DNA of 64,000 nt from Bursaphelenchus xylophilus (GCA_904066235.2 CAJFCV020000004.1:7378001-7442000), one strand, 5' to 3'. Positions 46,501 through 59,454 are shown, counted from the stretch's first letter. Translations and numbers: made by a program. Notes: generated from the letters alone by a model not told the origin.

Positions 46501-49500
46501 AATACCAAATACATTAGGAATCCAAAGCATCAAATTACAACTACGAGACATTACACCAACGATATCGAGAAATGTTTTCAATTGTGTATTAAAGTTTGTA
46601 CAAAACAAAGACAAATGACAGTACTCAAGACCCTTCATTTCGCAAACCAATTCTCGAACAGAAATGTCGAAACAAGTTTGAAATCGTAGATCTTCGTATG
46701 CACTTTTAAACTTTCAGCTTAATCAAAGACGAAGACAGCACTGCACGCAAAGAAAAGATCTAATTAATCCGGATGTGCGTTCACTCCCACGGGGTGCATG
46801 GATTACCGAAGAACAGGCAGGTGTAGAAATGCTTGCTCGTGTCAGCTAAACTTAACCCCAAATACCAAACCATATGATCGGACGCGTTTCCGGATTTGAA
46901 TCCAGCACAATGTATATTAACGGAAGGTGGGCAATATGTAAACGATATCCCCGGCCTTCAAGTCCGGAAATCTGGATTTAATTTTCTACATATACTTTGT
47001 CGCGACTTCATCCCGTTGTTGCCATTTTACAGCCCTTTCAGCTAGACGATTTTTTATTAATTTTACTCCGGAGTAATTTAGACATTACGTAAAGAATCGA
47101 AAGATCATAAAACTTCCCTGAACAACCCAAATAGACAACCTTCACCATACATATCAGCTATGTAATTGGAATGACTCCCTCGAGACAAACAAACATACCG
47201 CATGCCTCACTTTGCTTCCTGGCCATTACGTAAAACCATTAACAAACTAAACCAGAATTCTTGCAACAACGACACTTTTTAGCAGAGGCAAAAACACTGC
47301 TCAGAAAGTTTTATGTTTTTTCAAAATTAATTCCCCTAACTGTTAGTGTCAACAGAACATCGAAACAAGACGCTACAAGAAAAATTGAACATAACAAACA
47401 TACCATTAAATGCCATTCCTTGCATTCTTCCTTGCAATGGAGCCAAAGGAGTGCTGAAGGCATTGGGGAGACTCTGTCTTCTTCTGATCTCTGACAGCAC
47501 TGAGTAATCAAACGATGAATTCGGGGTTCTTCTATTAAATCCGTTGAAGCTGGTCTCATGAACTTCATCAAAAGTTATGGGTTTTTTCTTCCTTGGACTT
47601 CGGATCCGGAAGTTGAAGTCGACTGCAGGGAATTGGAGGTCAATCTGAGGGGCGGAAGGTGGCTCCCTTTCCTCGAATCGCCGACTTTTCACATAATTCA
47701 TCCACCTTCTTGCAGCTACTTTGGCACAATAACGACGACGTCGTTCCGTGATGTACATTCTCTCAGATTCAACAATCTCCTGAAATTAGATGTTACAGTA
47801 AACAGATATAAAAAACAAAATTCATCACGAAAGATATACAACCTTACCTTATACAAAGGCGCAGATTTTCGACTCTTTTTCTCCGGAGGCTGATTGGAAA
47901 TATCATTAAACAGCTGAGGGAGTAATCGCTTTGGGTTTTCAAACGAATTTGCTTCAAGTTGCGGGAGCTTGTTCAGGAATTTACTCCACCTTGTAGCATC
48001 GACCCATTTCTTGAAGTACGGTTTCACTCTGAAAAATAATATTTGCTTATTCAATTAATTTTTACAATACCCATATTACTATCAAAACTTACATCCTCAA
48101 ACTTCTTTTCTGCAACAATTCTGCCAACTTCTGTTCTCTTTCCCGTAGGGCATGAGCTGCCAACCATATGAAATCATCTATGCAATCGTCCAATATGGTC
48201 GTCGAATACTTTTTTCCGATGTTTTCCTTGATTGTCGCCGATTTGCTTTTGAGTTTGAGCCATCGGGATTTCCTAAATTAAAAAAATTTTCAAATAACAT
48301 TAGCTTAATTTTAACCCTTACTTTTGTTTTTTGAGTAGTTTTACTTTCCTTTCCTCAGCCCTTTTCCTTTCCTCTTCCAATTTCTTGGCTAATTTCTCCT
48401 TTTCCAACGCCTCTAATCTCCTTCGTTCCTCTTCTTTCTGTCGTCTCTCGGCTTCCTCCTTTTCTTTTCGTTCCCTTTCCTCTTTTTCTTTTTTTGCCTT
48501 CTCTGCTTCTTCATCCTTATTTGATTTTGGTATTGGCAACGTTACCGAAACAGAGGCATCATCTTTAGATGTTTCTAAAGGTATACTCGAGGCCTGGAAG
48601 ATTCCGTTTGTCCCATTTCCTACAGGTTTAACATCAGCATTCGATGCTGGAAACGCTGGGAGCGCAGGTTTTCCAAAAACCGGTGCCTTGTACGCTGAAT
48701 TCTTTTCATCAGTTCCATTCTTCGGTGCTCCATTAAACGAGAACCCATTCGAGTTTATTTCGTTTCCTTTCATCGTTGACGACAACAAATTCAGAGTGTT
48801 CCTGTGATCCAAAGGTTTTGTGGTGAATGTAAACGATGTCGACACACCACCGGTCGAATCTTTAGGCTTTTCGCTGAATAAATCGGTCGATTTTGATGAG
48901 CCGGCTCTAAAATATTAAGGAGTAACCAATACTTGTCCTAAATAGTGAGTTCATAATTAAAATATACTTACCCAAACACTGAGCTCATTGTTTTTTGTGC
49001 AAATCCCATTCCGCTAACTGATTTGGCCATTGGATCTGGGGGTACCCCATTGAGAGCAGATGGTTTTATCGATTTGAAGGGGACACTTTTAGGGTCTTTG
49101 AACTCTTTGGCCACAGGAAAAACACTGGGCAATTGCGGCTTTCGTAGAGTCTAAAATAATACTCGACGTCATTGATAAAAGTAAAAAAGACATATTTAAA
49201 CCGAAGCTAACTCACCTCTCCCAGACTGGCAAAAAGTCCATGATTCTGAGCATTGTTTGGCTGTTTCTTCACATCAACAACATCCTCCGAAGGCCTTCGT
49301 CTTATCTGGCCAGTAACTGCAAACCCATTGACTTCCAAGAACTCTCTTAACACCGGATCATTTTCGTAATATCCATCAGAAGTGAATGAATTTGCGGGTT
49401 TGGGGAAGTCAGGTACAACCAAAGGGCCATTCGTAATCGTCTCTGCCAAGCTTTTATCCAATTTATTTTGAACGATTCCCTTTCCCATGGTAGGATCAAA

Positions 49501-51236
49501 GTCATCCAAAAGATCTCCCAGAGGTTGTTTGATGAAGTTATTGTCCATCTCATCCAAGATACCCAACTCGGTGGCCACCTCCACACATTCTTCTTCATCG
49601 ACAAAACCAAGATTAGTAGTAAGAGTGGAAATTGGATACTAAAAATACGCATGTGAGTATACTACAAATCCAAATTAACCCCAAGTTGTATCCACGCATA
49701 TAAAATTTGTTGCTAATGAGTTTTTTCAAGTGCTTACCTTTCCTCGGAATGTCTTTAGAATGGTCCGAATGGCGGTTATGCGGAGAGAAGTGAGGTTATT
49801 GAAGATTAGGCATGCCTACAACAACGCAATTAATTTGCTGAAATTGACGAAGAACTAACTGCGCATAAGTACAAACCAGAGATAAGCGATACCATAGAGA
49901 TTCTTCTTACCTGCAGGAAAGACGCCTTTTTCAAATACCGAAAGAAGGCCACATAATTATCGGTTTGGTAGGCACAGGCAAGACGAACGGCCAAGTGGAA
50001 TTTCTCCGACTGACGAACTTCCGGTCGATATGATCTGACAATACTAAACAGAAAAATAAAAATAAAAAATAACCACATACCTCAACACATTCGAATCCGA
50101 CAGATTGAGAAGAATATCGTAAGCTCGAAATTCAGGCTCGGACTGACAGTAGATGTTCTTTTTGGCCAGATCGTCATAAATATGCCTCAAGGTTTGAATA
50201 CATTTCGATAGGTTCTCAGTATTCAGTCGATCATTAAAGGTATTTTGCTGAAAACACAAAATGAATAATGAAAAATTATTAGTATCAAACCAAAAGATGT
50301 AACCTACGTCAAATCCAATCATAGCATATCCTGCGAAAATATGAAACCGGGTGCATTTTTCCACCAGATCCACTGCCAGCTCATCGCACAACATCTGTTG
50401 GGTGATTTCCTTCCGAATAGACCGTGTTCTTGTCCATAAGAAGTCGTACCACTTGGGCAATTCTGATCTTGGAGGTGGCACGAGCATGAACTCGGTTACC
50501 AGATAATCCATAGTCTTCTTTAGGACCTGCGGAGGTCGGAGTTCATGGGGTAAAGGCTCTTCTTGATCAGCAGCTGACCGTGCATAATCCTTAACTGCTT
50601 TCTCGGGGATTAAATTGCCATGTTCATCACATTCGTAATCATTCAATAACTTTTGCAGCTCCCTCATATATCTTTCTTTCTCGGGGCACATGTCCGGACA
50701 TTGTGCCTGAAAATAAAATTTTTTAGTTTAGGTGTCATCACTTGTACCCAAACTTCGCAGAAAAATAACAAAAACTTACATTTAAAACCCTGGCAGTTTT
50801 AACATCTGTATTCTTCACTCTAAGTTTGCACATCAGTTCATCTCGCTTCACCAATATCTGGTATTTATGTAAGACTTTGGGACAATGAGAACCTCGCAAA
50901 TCATTAAGCTCTTCCACTAAAAGAAGAATTATTCATCGCTTAGGTCTCGCAAAAAAATTAATAATAGAAAGGGTAACACAGATAAAAGGAACTTACAGAT
51001 CTTCATCTTGTCCACCCGAATCACACTGTCCTCATTTGTTGTCTTTGGTTTGAATGGACGAATGCCGCCCGTCCGCCGTTTCGGCGGCCCATCTCCGGTC
51101 TTCCATCTCAAATTCTAAACACCGAATATACAATAATCTAGAAATACGATCTTACTTTAGATGGTTTTTGAAACGGTTGATTTCCGGAGCTACTTTGAGG
51201 CAATGGGAACGAAGAAAAGGTGGATTTCCCATCCAT
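43558..51236 (-). CDS. SAC3/GANP (MCM3AP)-like mRNA export protein, TREX-2 scaffold
   Basis: Fourteen exons (51236-51156, 51114-50997, 50916-50780, 50706-50308, 50247-50081, 50034-49911, 49815-49738, 49638-49216, 49150-48972, 48906-48322, 48272-48093, 48028-47848, 47779-47404, 43919-43558) give 1129 residues. The SAC3/GANP core starts with C-P-D-M-C-P-E-K-E-R (about 115) and continues through the helical repeat region with E-F-R-A-Y-D-I-L-L. A low-complexity part follows with F-G/F-A and T-F-T-T-K pieces recalling FG-nucleoporins. Then comes a highly charged coiled coil (Lys/Glu/Arg) and an Arg-rich C-terminal region with C-I-D-D-F-I-W-L-A-A-H-A. In other eukaryotes the protein scaffolds TREX-2 at nuclear pores. 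The last exon is joined across a 3.48-kb intron by phase only (less certain); that intron contains a globin gene on the other strand. Confidence 0.83.
45174..46244 (+). CDS. globin, nested antisense in a SAC3/GANP intron
   Basis: Exons 45174-45195, 45419-45536, 45854-46076 and 46122-46244 give 161 residues, the usual single-domain globin length. Helix pattern and key residues fit: distal His E7 in L-R-K-H-A (about 79), proximal His F8 in A-Q-S-H-V-K-W (about 110), and the H-helix D-A-W-A-T-L-F-D-V. The usual CD1 Phe aligns with Trp (about residue 59, D-I-W-P-Q-F). Nematode globins are diverse heme proteins for oxygen binding, redox or sensing; which role applies is open. The gene lies wholly in the 43920-47403 intron of the minus-strand gene, with its own start and stop. 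Confidence 0.85.
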
Positions 51237-51912
51237 TAAACCCTAAAATAAAAGATTATCAACATTTTTTGATAGAAGAATTGATTGAAAACCGATCGCG
51301 ACCAAAAAGATAACGCACATTTGGGAGAAAACACTAAGCGTGCGAGAAACATCACGAAAACATATGTGAAACGCTCGCGTTACACCAAAAAGGAAGCTTG
51401 TCTGTAAACAATTTCAACACAAAATTACAGAAAAGATCTTCGATATTCGACTAAAAGGAGACAAGTTTCCCGCCCATTCCCCTTCAGACCTTATAAATAA
51501 TATAAATAACACGGAGCAATCCAAGACGCTCATTTAGTTCTCCAGAATTACACTTATTATGTTGTCATAGAGCCAGAGTCTTGAGCGGAATCAAAAAAAG
51601 AAGGGGAAAATGCAGGCGTCCGAGTTTTTTGCGCTCAAAAGAAAGATTCTCTGCCACTCTCTGCACGTCCCACGCTCTCTCGGCGAATCTACTTTTTGAA
51701 CCCAGACGAACCGCTGCTGGATCTCGTCTCTTCTTCGTCTTAAGCGCGCCACTTTCTTCACGAATTTACCTGTATTTGGAAAGTTTCAGTTATGTTGGAG
51801 GTAAAAATTGCCGATCGCGACGTAAAGCAGTAGAAAAAGACTCGACCCGAAAAGGGAAACTTGACACATTGGCTAAACAAGAATACGGTAAAATCTTTAT
51901 TGAAAACATAAT
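51237..51912. other. intergenic, promoter of SAC3/GANP-like gene
   Basis: Between two minus-strand genes. AT-rich with TATAAATAATATAAATAA near 51491. A plus-strand ORF at 51581-51925 has no recognisable content. Confidence 0.5.
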
Positions 51913-54390
51913 TTACATCATGTAACTATCTGTTTCGGCAGAGAATAACAACTTTTCGGTGAAACTGTCGAATAATACGATACGAAAAACTCGCATTACT
52001 TGATAACTCTCGCGTAAAAACGTGGCTGTGGAGACAATTCCTGATACAATTAGCAGAAGATTGCCGAAACGTTCTGAAATAAAAGAAACTTCAATTATGG
52101 TCCCAATATTAACATAAGCTTCCATATTATACTGACCTTCATAATTTTGCATACGCTGGGCCTGATAGAAGGCAAAGAGGTCTTTGATGACCTTGTCCTT
52201 GAACTCCTCAATATAGGCCAAACTGCATTCGATCATATTCTCGTCCTCCACCGTCTCACGGCACACAAATTGACAGCTTTGACAGAAACAAATCACTTTC
52301 AAAGTAGCCAATTCTTGAGGTAAAATGTGTAATCTTCTCATGGGCATGGCCACATCATCGATACAACTGTTCGTCATCTGATGGTAGAGCTTCTCTTGAC
52401 GCCACGCTCTGTCGGGATTCACAATTTTCTGAAAGAATATCACATTTCCAAAGCCAATGTCCTTACTTTCTCAATTTTATGATCAAATGAGAATTGCAAT
52501 AACTCACCTGACTCTCTTCCGGTAAAAATGCGACGTCTCTGGGCATGCAAGTTCCATTCGGCATCATCCAGGCGTCATTGTATGAAGACAGAGCAGTACA
52601 ATAACCCGTTTCAATAACCAATTGGAATACCGAGAATCGTCGGAGAGCCGCCGCTCGATGAGTTACAGTAAGATTGTGGAAAAAGGACAACCCATCGGCC
52701 CATTCGACCATAGCATACATTTCTACCGAAGCCAAAGCTGCTAATTCCACTGTATCTACTATTCGAAGGCCCGTGAAGTATGCAAACGGTGGGTACTGCA
52801 AAAAAATAAATTATTAAAGAATTAGAAGACGCATCAGTAAAAAGAAAAACTTACGGATTGTGAGATGTCACAGGACAATTTCCTTGCCCTTGTCATCGAA
52901 TCGAATCTCAAAAGTTTGTTCTCCCGAGTACGGTAGTCTAATTCTGTTAGTGGATCTATCAAATTATTGCTGTAGACTGGCTGCTGATGTTCTTCTGGGG
53001 TGGTCCTTGGAGATGGAGTTTGTTTATCGTCAAAGGAAGCCTGTCGACTCCGTCGAATTTTTGTTTTTACCGGAATGATATCTCGTTTTCCTTTGAGAGC
53101 TGAAAAAAGAAAAGTTATCACATTTGAAAATGATATCAGTCAATGCAAAAACAATTTGAATGGAAAGGGAGAGATGTAGGTTGTAAATCAGTGTTTACTA
53201 TACCTTCTTTGGACATTCCAGCCATAAAACATCGATGCAATCGGCAAGCCGCACATGGTCCTCGGCTTTTCCTTTCCCTCGCATCACATTGCAGGTTATT
53301 CTCGCAGAAATATCGCCGATTGTGGATTACAGCGCGACGGAAGAAGGTCTTGCACCTGTAATCGTATAGTTTGTGCTCTCATTTTATCATCACTTCTTCT
53401 TGTCTCAGAAAAAGTAAATATATTGCTACTCCAATGTGTTTGTTTTTTTCCGATCGAACCGTTAACACACTAACAACGACCCCGTCCTATCTATAACGTT
53501 CACTGCTCCTTTCCTTGCATTCCCCCCACGTGAGGAAACCAAATGTTTTCGGGACGAGCATTGAACATTCATTGGCTGACTAAACAAAAATGATCTAAGC
53601 GCCCCTTGCTCTGCTACAACGAAGATATTGGGCAACTAGGAAGTGGTCTGGACCGTGTTTTCAATTGTCTTCTTGTACTTTGCTTATGTAAAAAACAAGC
53701 CTAGAAACTGGAGTGAGAGAACGGAAGAAGATACCAGACCACGTGTGTTTCCCCCAAGGCAACTTGCTTTTTTTCAAATTGCTTTCGGAGCCTATCACCT
53801 CATAAATGAGATTGCGATAAGTATAAAAATGGTAGTCACGTTAAGCCCATAAACTACAACAAAAGTTAATAAGGTTAAAAAAAGGATGGCGTCACAACTT
53901 GAAGTGTAAAATTCATGAAAAGAGATGTAGTTTCGAACAAATTAAATGACAGTCTTAATAAAAATGTACTTCAAAGAATAACAGAGATCGTGTAAGCTTG
54001 CTTATCAAATTTGATGGTATCAAAATGTACGAATTGTGTTGTGCAAACAAAGGACAAGTCATTTTAGTAATAGTTTTTGTTTTTTATTATTAAATTAAGC
54101 GCGGGATATACTCTAAGTAATCAGACGACCAGTCATTAATCATTTAATTACCGCACCACAAAGACCAAGGCATACCAGTTCGATTGGAATTTAAACTTCT
54201 TTAGCGCAAAGAACCCAAAAATTTTAAAAAAATTTTAATTCAAATTTTCAAATTTAGTTTCAAGACCTTCGACTTACCCAAGACACGATTGAATTCCGTA
54301 ATGTTTCCCAGCACCTTCCCTCCCACAGATCACACATTGCAGAAGCCCATTCTTGCTGACCTCCGGCATCAACGACAGAACCGCGGCCAT
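51913..54390 (-). CDS. nuclear hormone receptor (nematode supplementary NHR type)
   Basis: Exons 54390-54278, 53355-53204, 53099-52855, 52795-52508, 52428-52137 and 52073-51913 give 416 residues. The DNA-binding domain is complete: first finger C-V-I-C ... C-L-G-C-K-T-F-F-R-R (the P-box region spans the first intron), second finger with C-E-N-N-L-Q-C and C-A-A-C-R-x2-R-C, ending F-M-A-G-M. A Ser/Pro/Thr-rich hinge follows. The ligand-binding domain has a W-A-D-G-L-S-F-F and A-A-L-R-R-F segment typical of the HNF4-derived nematode expansion. The large first intron (53356-54277) probably holds regulatory sequence. It is a transcription factor; target and ligand unknown. Confidence 0.88.
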
Positions 54391-54952
54391 TACGACAAGT
54401 AACTGTGCTTATCAATTGAAGGGAACTCCCGTCCCTTCCCTTCCTTCTTCTTTCCCCCCAAGCTGAATGTCGGGGTCAAAATAAGAGAAATTGTTTTAAA
54501 GTTAAATGGGCAATCTTTTCTGATTCTTTACGCTTTTTGCAGGTCGGGAATTAGAGAAATCACGTTCCAAATCCTCGCCCAGACACAGAAACTCAAGCGA
54601 TAATACGGCTTTTTAAAATCAAATTGTTTCGGACACCATGTGACTCTCTCACAATTGTCAGAGGAGGTCTTTGGAGTGATCAAAGGTCGTGAGGCGGGGT
54701 CGAGCGGCATCAAAGAGGCGGGCCGAATATAACTGATCTGATTGATCAAGTTTGTTACGTGAATGTTGATGGCACAATAAGATTGTGAGATTGGAAACGC
54801 TCCAACTATTTTCAAAAAAAGAAAGAAATTCGTTTTGAGTCATCGTCCCAAAATTTTGAGAATAATTTCGGCAACAAAATGAGTCCAATTACTGAGTTGC
54901 GGCGCTTACTGAACGGTCGGACTTTCTCTTTTCTGGATCGAAGATACTGGCA
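54391..54952. promoter_or_regulatory. divergent promoter region
   Basis: 562 bp between the start of the minus-strand nuclear receptor and the start of the plus-strand gene at 54953. It must hold both promoters unless distant 5'UTR exons exist. No specific site is identified. Confidence 0.4.
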
Positions 54953-55718
54953 ATGACTGATAAATCCAAAAATCGCCGCAAACCCGTCAAGAAAGGTAAG
55001 ATTCGTGCTTAAAAAAGTTGATTCAGATCATACAGCAAGTATATTTACCGTAATCTTTCACTTTTAGACGCACTGAAATTAACCCCTTCCGAGACAGTTA
55101 TCAGCTTCAAGGAATTAGACTTCTCTGAGGCCCATTCCCCTTCTCTGGACATCATGAATAAAGCCTTGACGGCCAACAATCTGGCCACGTCGATGTTTGA
55201 TGAGGAGTATGAAAGTGGAAGTGAGAGCCGAAGTAGTGGTCTGGGCACTTGTAAGCAAAACATATTCTCAGTGCAGGCATACAAAATGACTCTTTATAAT
55301 GCAAATATAAGAGTATACACCAAAGTGAACCTACGCGCCACAAAGCCCCTTTATAGCGAATAATTTTTTTGGTCCTCGTGATTCGTTGTATAGAGATTTG
55401 ACTATACAACCTTATGGTCCTTGCTAAATCTTCATCATCTAACTCGCTTAGATTAATTTTTCAGCGACTTTTCCGACGACTTCATCCACCTCAGTTCCGG
55501 AAAAATTCCACTGCAAACGGACGATTCGACTGGTTTTCACGATTGATGGAGTGCCGGCCTCGATTCATTATAATCTGAATATCAAATCGGAAAATCCAGA
55601 TCCGATTGTTCGGATCGAATCGGTCAAATTGGGAGAGGATGAGGTCGTCGTTGAACCAAGGAAGAAGACCTACCGGATGTCTGTTACTGGCTTCAGAACG
55701 AGAAAGCGACTTGAATAA
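54953..55718 (+). CDS. small protein of unknown function
   Basis: Exons 54953-54995, 55068-55250 and 55465-55718 give 159 residues. Basic start (K-N-R-R-K-P-V-K-K), then an acidic/Ser-rich middle (D-E-E-Y-E-S-G-S-E-S), then a strand-rich C-terminal part (I-R-L-V-F-T-I-D-G-V) ending in basic residues. No signal peptide or TM. I do not recognise a family. Splice signals and phases are good, which supports a real gene. Its stop lies 58 bp from the stop of the convergent minus-strand gene. Confidence 0.6.
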
Positions 55719-55775
55719 ATACTGGCAAAACTTAAATTTTGGCTCTTTATAAGTTAGAAATTTCTGCAATTAAAA

Positions 55776-57382
55776 TTATTGAATAATATGCAGGTCTTTG
55801 TCACCAAGTTTGTCAAGAACATTGTCATCGAATCGGCAGATAACATCGAAACCTACGCGAGATCTACCCTGGAATGAAGAATGTGGTTAAAAAGACGGTG
55901 ATATTACATAATTATGTTTCAGAAACAAGCCTATAATTATCAAGAACTTACATTAACATCAACAAGTTCGTTGAAAATGGGCGTAAAGTTCCATTGGCCC
56001 ACGTGAATTCGGATACTTCGATAAGGCGTGTCCGTGGTAATGTCCTCAAAGAATAAGTCATCTTTATCTTCTTCCTAAAGCAAGTTTTTAAACCGAGAAA
56101 ACGTTGTAAACTCACTGATAATGGAAGATTGACATTGACAACGCCATCCAAGAATATATTTTCGCACGAGAGCAACCAAAGGGCAAACCTTTCGATTCCA
56201 ACAACAGCTGACCTTAGAATATTTCGTTGCTGCTTATAGGTCTTGGAGAATACTCTCAAATTCCCAGACAACATTACTATGCATTTCGGCGCTTTTCTTT
56301 GTAGATCACTCATAAGATCAGAAAACAGTTCATAAGCTCCATCGTCATTCAAATCCTCGTATTTAACGTCGGCGTGCAAAGCTTCCAAATTGGGCATTGG
56401 TGGAAGCCTATATAAATTACTGATATAAATAAAAATTATATCAGGAATTCAAACTCATGAATTTTTAATGAAACTTGCGGTAGGTATTGAACAATCGTTA
56501 TGAAATTCATATTCGTTAGGAAGAGTTCTTTACAATTGTAATCAAAAATTGTTGCGTAATCTGAAACAGAAGCATAAACAATTAAAAAATACGAAGAGCA
56601 AGTCAAAAACTTACATGGATTTCTAATTTCAATGGTCTTGAGATTATCCATCCGAGAATGGTTAAGTCCATACGGGACTGGCAACCGATCATAGCGACAA
56701 ATATCATTGCATAATAGCATCTTGCTCCCCGAAAACTCTCCAAGACTAGAGGTGACAACGGGCTCGAGTCCATAATGAATCGGAAGCAAAAGATGGCATG
56801 GATTGGAGTGTTTAAGAAGTTGAACATCGGCCAATAACTGGTCAACTAATCGAGTCCGAAGCCAGGGATCCAGATCTAGCGCCAGTTTGAGCCCTGAAAT
56901 TATGGTAGGTGCTTTATGCTTATGAAATAAAATTTTATGAATTGAATCCCACGTTTCGCAAGGTAAATGAGCTTAACCATCTCAACGTCAAAGCATCTTC
57001 CAGTGTGGCCATTTACATAGATTACAAAGTCCGAGGATACAATGGCTCCCAGCAAGATCAGCAGATTCAAATCATGGGACCGATACTTAACACAACCTGG
57101 ACGAGGACCGTTCGCATAAAAATATTCATCAGTACTAAAGATGATCTGAGAACCGAAAAGAAGAGTGCGAAACCGACGGGAGACTAGCTGAAAATTTTTG
57201 AAATTCAAATTGAAACAACTCACCAATAAGGACAATACTCGTTGATCTAGAAAAACATCGTCGTGATTCTCCTCGAATCGTCGAGCTTCCGGGATGAAGT
57301 AAAACCGATAGCAATTAATACAGTTAACAGTTAGTTGTTTAGGCCGCTTTGTCAATTTGAATTCTCTTTTCTTTTCTGCCAT
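55776..57382 (-). CDS. F-box-like nematode family protein, paralogue A
   Basis: Exons 57382-57224, 57187-56953, 56893-56615, 56560-56479, 56407-56116, 56074-55952 and 55868-55776 give 420 residues. The N-terminal part has L-D-Q-R-V-L-S-L-L joined to L-V-S-R-R-F-R-T-L, resembling an F-box (L-x-x-x-V ... L-V-x-R-F). C-terminal blocks shared with the neighbouring paralogue: G-R-C-(F/V)-D-x-x-(M/L)-V-K-x-I-Y-x-A-K-R, T-R-(L/V)-V-D-Q-L-L and C-R-F-D-D / Y-H-F-D-D. This F-box plus variable C-terminus plan is common in large nematode F-box families, but the exact family is not identified. The intron after 56479 uses a GC donor (CC|GCAAGT) where the paralogue has GT. Confidence 0.68.
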
Positions 57383-57716
57383 AGTAGCTGGAAAGATCCT
57401 AAATTAACACTGTATTCCCTATTGGCAGTAAAAAGATGGCGCGCCAGTTTAGATGTAATGTCGTCTCAGCTCATTTAAAAGGATGCCCAACCTGACAAAA
57501 GTATAACAGGAAACAACATCCAGGCATCCTCAGAAAGACCCTCCGATCCCTCTACTATGCCATGTAATAGTATTTACCTTAAAAACACAAACGCTTCTAT
57601 TCACTTTTTATTTTCGAATAGGAATTAAAGGAAAAAACAATCAAATGAAACAAACAACCAGATATGACTTTGATATAAAAGTACATCAAGCAAAAAACTC
57701 TAAAATCAACGACAAC

Positions 57717-59454
57717 TCATTCTATCACAATAAGATCCTCATTCCGAAGAGCATCAAACACAGTGTCATCAAAATGATATGTAATCGAAAAACTGAAACG
57801 ATTTTTTCGTTGAGGCCCTGGCAAGTCGTCAACGGTAGCTTTATAAAACCAACTATGCCGTTCAAAATCCATGTCCCGAAAGGGGGTAATCGCGAACATA
57901 TCACGAAAGAAGTCGGCCTTTCGATTCTCTTCCTGAAATAAAAGATTTCAAAACAAATTTCTTTATAACGCTTACAAATCGAAATAGTGTTAACACACAA
58001 AGAACACGATGTCATCACCTATAAAAACTTACAGGTAATGGAAGGAATACGTGAACCTCTCCCTCCAGCCATAAATTCTCATGAGCCCTCATCAGCTGAA
58101 TAATCCGCCTAACGGCTTCGCCAACTTTTTGTACAATATCCCTTTGATGTTCGTAGCTTCGACTGTTAACACACATATGCGGATTAAGTTCGACTTTACA
58201 TCCAGGCGCGGCCACTTCCAATCCCCGAACTATCATTGCGTAACATTCGAAAACGTTCTCAACAACGAGGTCTTGAAATCTACAGGCCGAATGAAGTTCC
58301 ATGAATAACATTTTTGGCAATCTGAAGACAAAGACTGATTGTTTTATAATGGACCTACGGCAGGTATTGATATATGGTTAGAAAATCTTGGTACTTCAAC
58401 ACAAGCTCCTGACAAGAGTAGCCGAAGGCATCCGCGAGATCTGAAACCGTTTTACATTAGTATTTTTTGATGACACAAAAGCCTTGCCAAACAGCAGCAA
58501 AAACTTTCTTTGCTTTCTTCACAGCAACTTACAAGCCTCCCGAACTCTATATTTCTTTTGTTTCTCCCAGAATTCATCATTCTCCCCATGTTGCCCGTTA
58601 TGTGCAGCTTCTACCAGACCTATGTCATCCAACATTTGAAGCGAAGGAATTCTCTCATCTTTTCCCTTTTGAAATAATCGCACCGGTTCTACTCCATAGT
58701 GAATGAATTCACTGTCATCAACCTGATTACATGCCGCTTCTTTCTGTAAATCGTGAAGAAGTTGGTCAACAACCCGAGTCCGGAAAGGTTGATCAATGTC
58801 CAACGGGATTTTTAGTCCTAAACGCAAATCATCAACATCTGTAGAAACTTACTTTTTGCAACATATATTGCTTTTACCAACTGGGTGTCTACACAACGGC
58901 CGGAATTATCGTCTCGGATCAGCACTGCTTCGTTTTCAGCATCAAGGGAGATACCTCCTAGCCAGATGAAAATTGACAAGTTTGGACAATAATAGGTGAC
59001 CTTACAATTTTTCCAATTGGAGAGGTAAAATGAAGCCCGCGAAATGTAAACGGCGTTGGAATCGCCGTAAACTTCTTTGAGGATCCGTTTGGAAACTAAC
59101 TATAATAGAAACTACAGTTGATTCGTAAACACCTACCAAAAAACGAAGCACAGGTAATGTAATATCCACACGGGTTTCATTGTAGCTTCCAATGGCTCTA
59201 TTGAAGTAGAAACTGGCGCAATGAAGGAGAGTTATGTTTAGTTTCTTGTGATCAGCCGAGTCCCTATCCCGGTGGTTATCCGTTACCTCAGAAGCAGTCG
59301 TTTTAAGTTTTCCGGCCATTCTTTGATCGTCTGAGTTAACCGTATCTCGCGTATCATCCGGTCCATCTTCATTAAAGACATCTGTCGCCGCTGCTGAGGT
59401 CCCAGGAACACAAATATCATCTTCCTTGTCTTCAACTATTTCGTTTACAACCAT
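57717..59454 (-). CDS. F-box-like nematode family protein, paralogue B
   Basis: Exons 59454-59137, 59099-58853, 58817-58533, 58440-58359, 58321-58033 and 57932-57717 give 478 residues. It shares the exon plan with paralogue A: the fourth exon is 82 nt in both and the phases agree; the last two exons of A correspond to one exon here. The N-terminus is longer and acidic. The F-box-like motif reads L-P-V-L-R-F-L / L-V-S-K-R-I-L. The start was chosen at 59454 because a TTACAG acceptor lies 6 nt upstream; an in-frame ATG at 59505 lies before that acceptor. Two introns are only 37 nt. Role unknown; substrate-adaptor function in ubiquitin ligases would follow if the F-box is real. Confidence 0.68.

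Noticed and set aside
55790..55877. Possible extra 3' exon of the plus-strand gene at 54953 (open after an ATGCAG acceptor)
   Set aside because: It is the antisense of the last exon of the minus-strand F-box-like paralogue A, whose protein matches paralogue B (F-D-D block).
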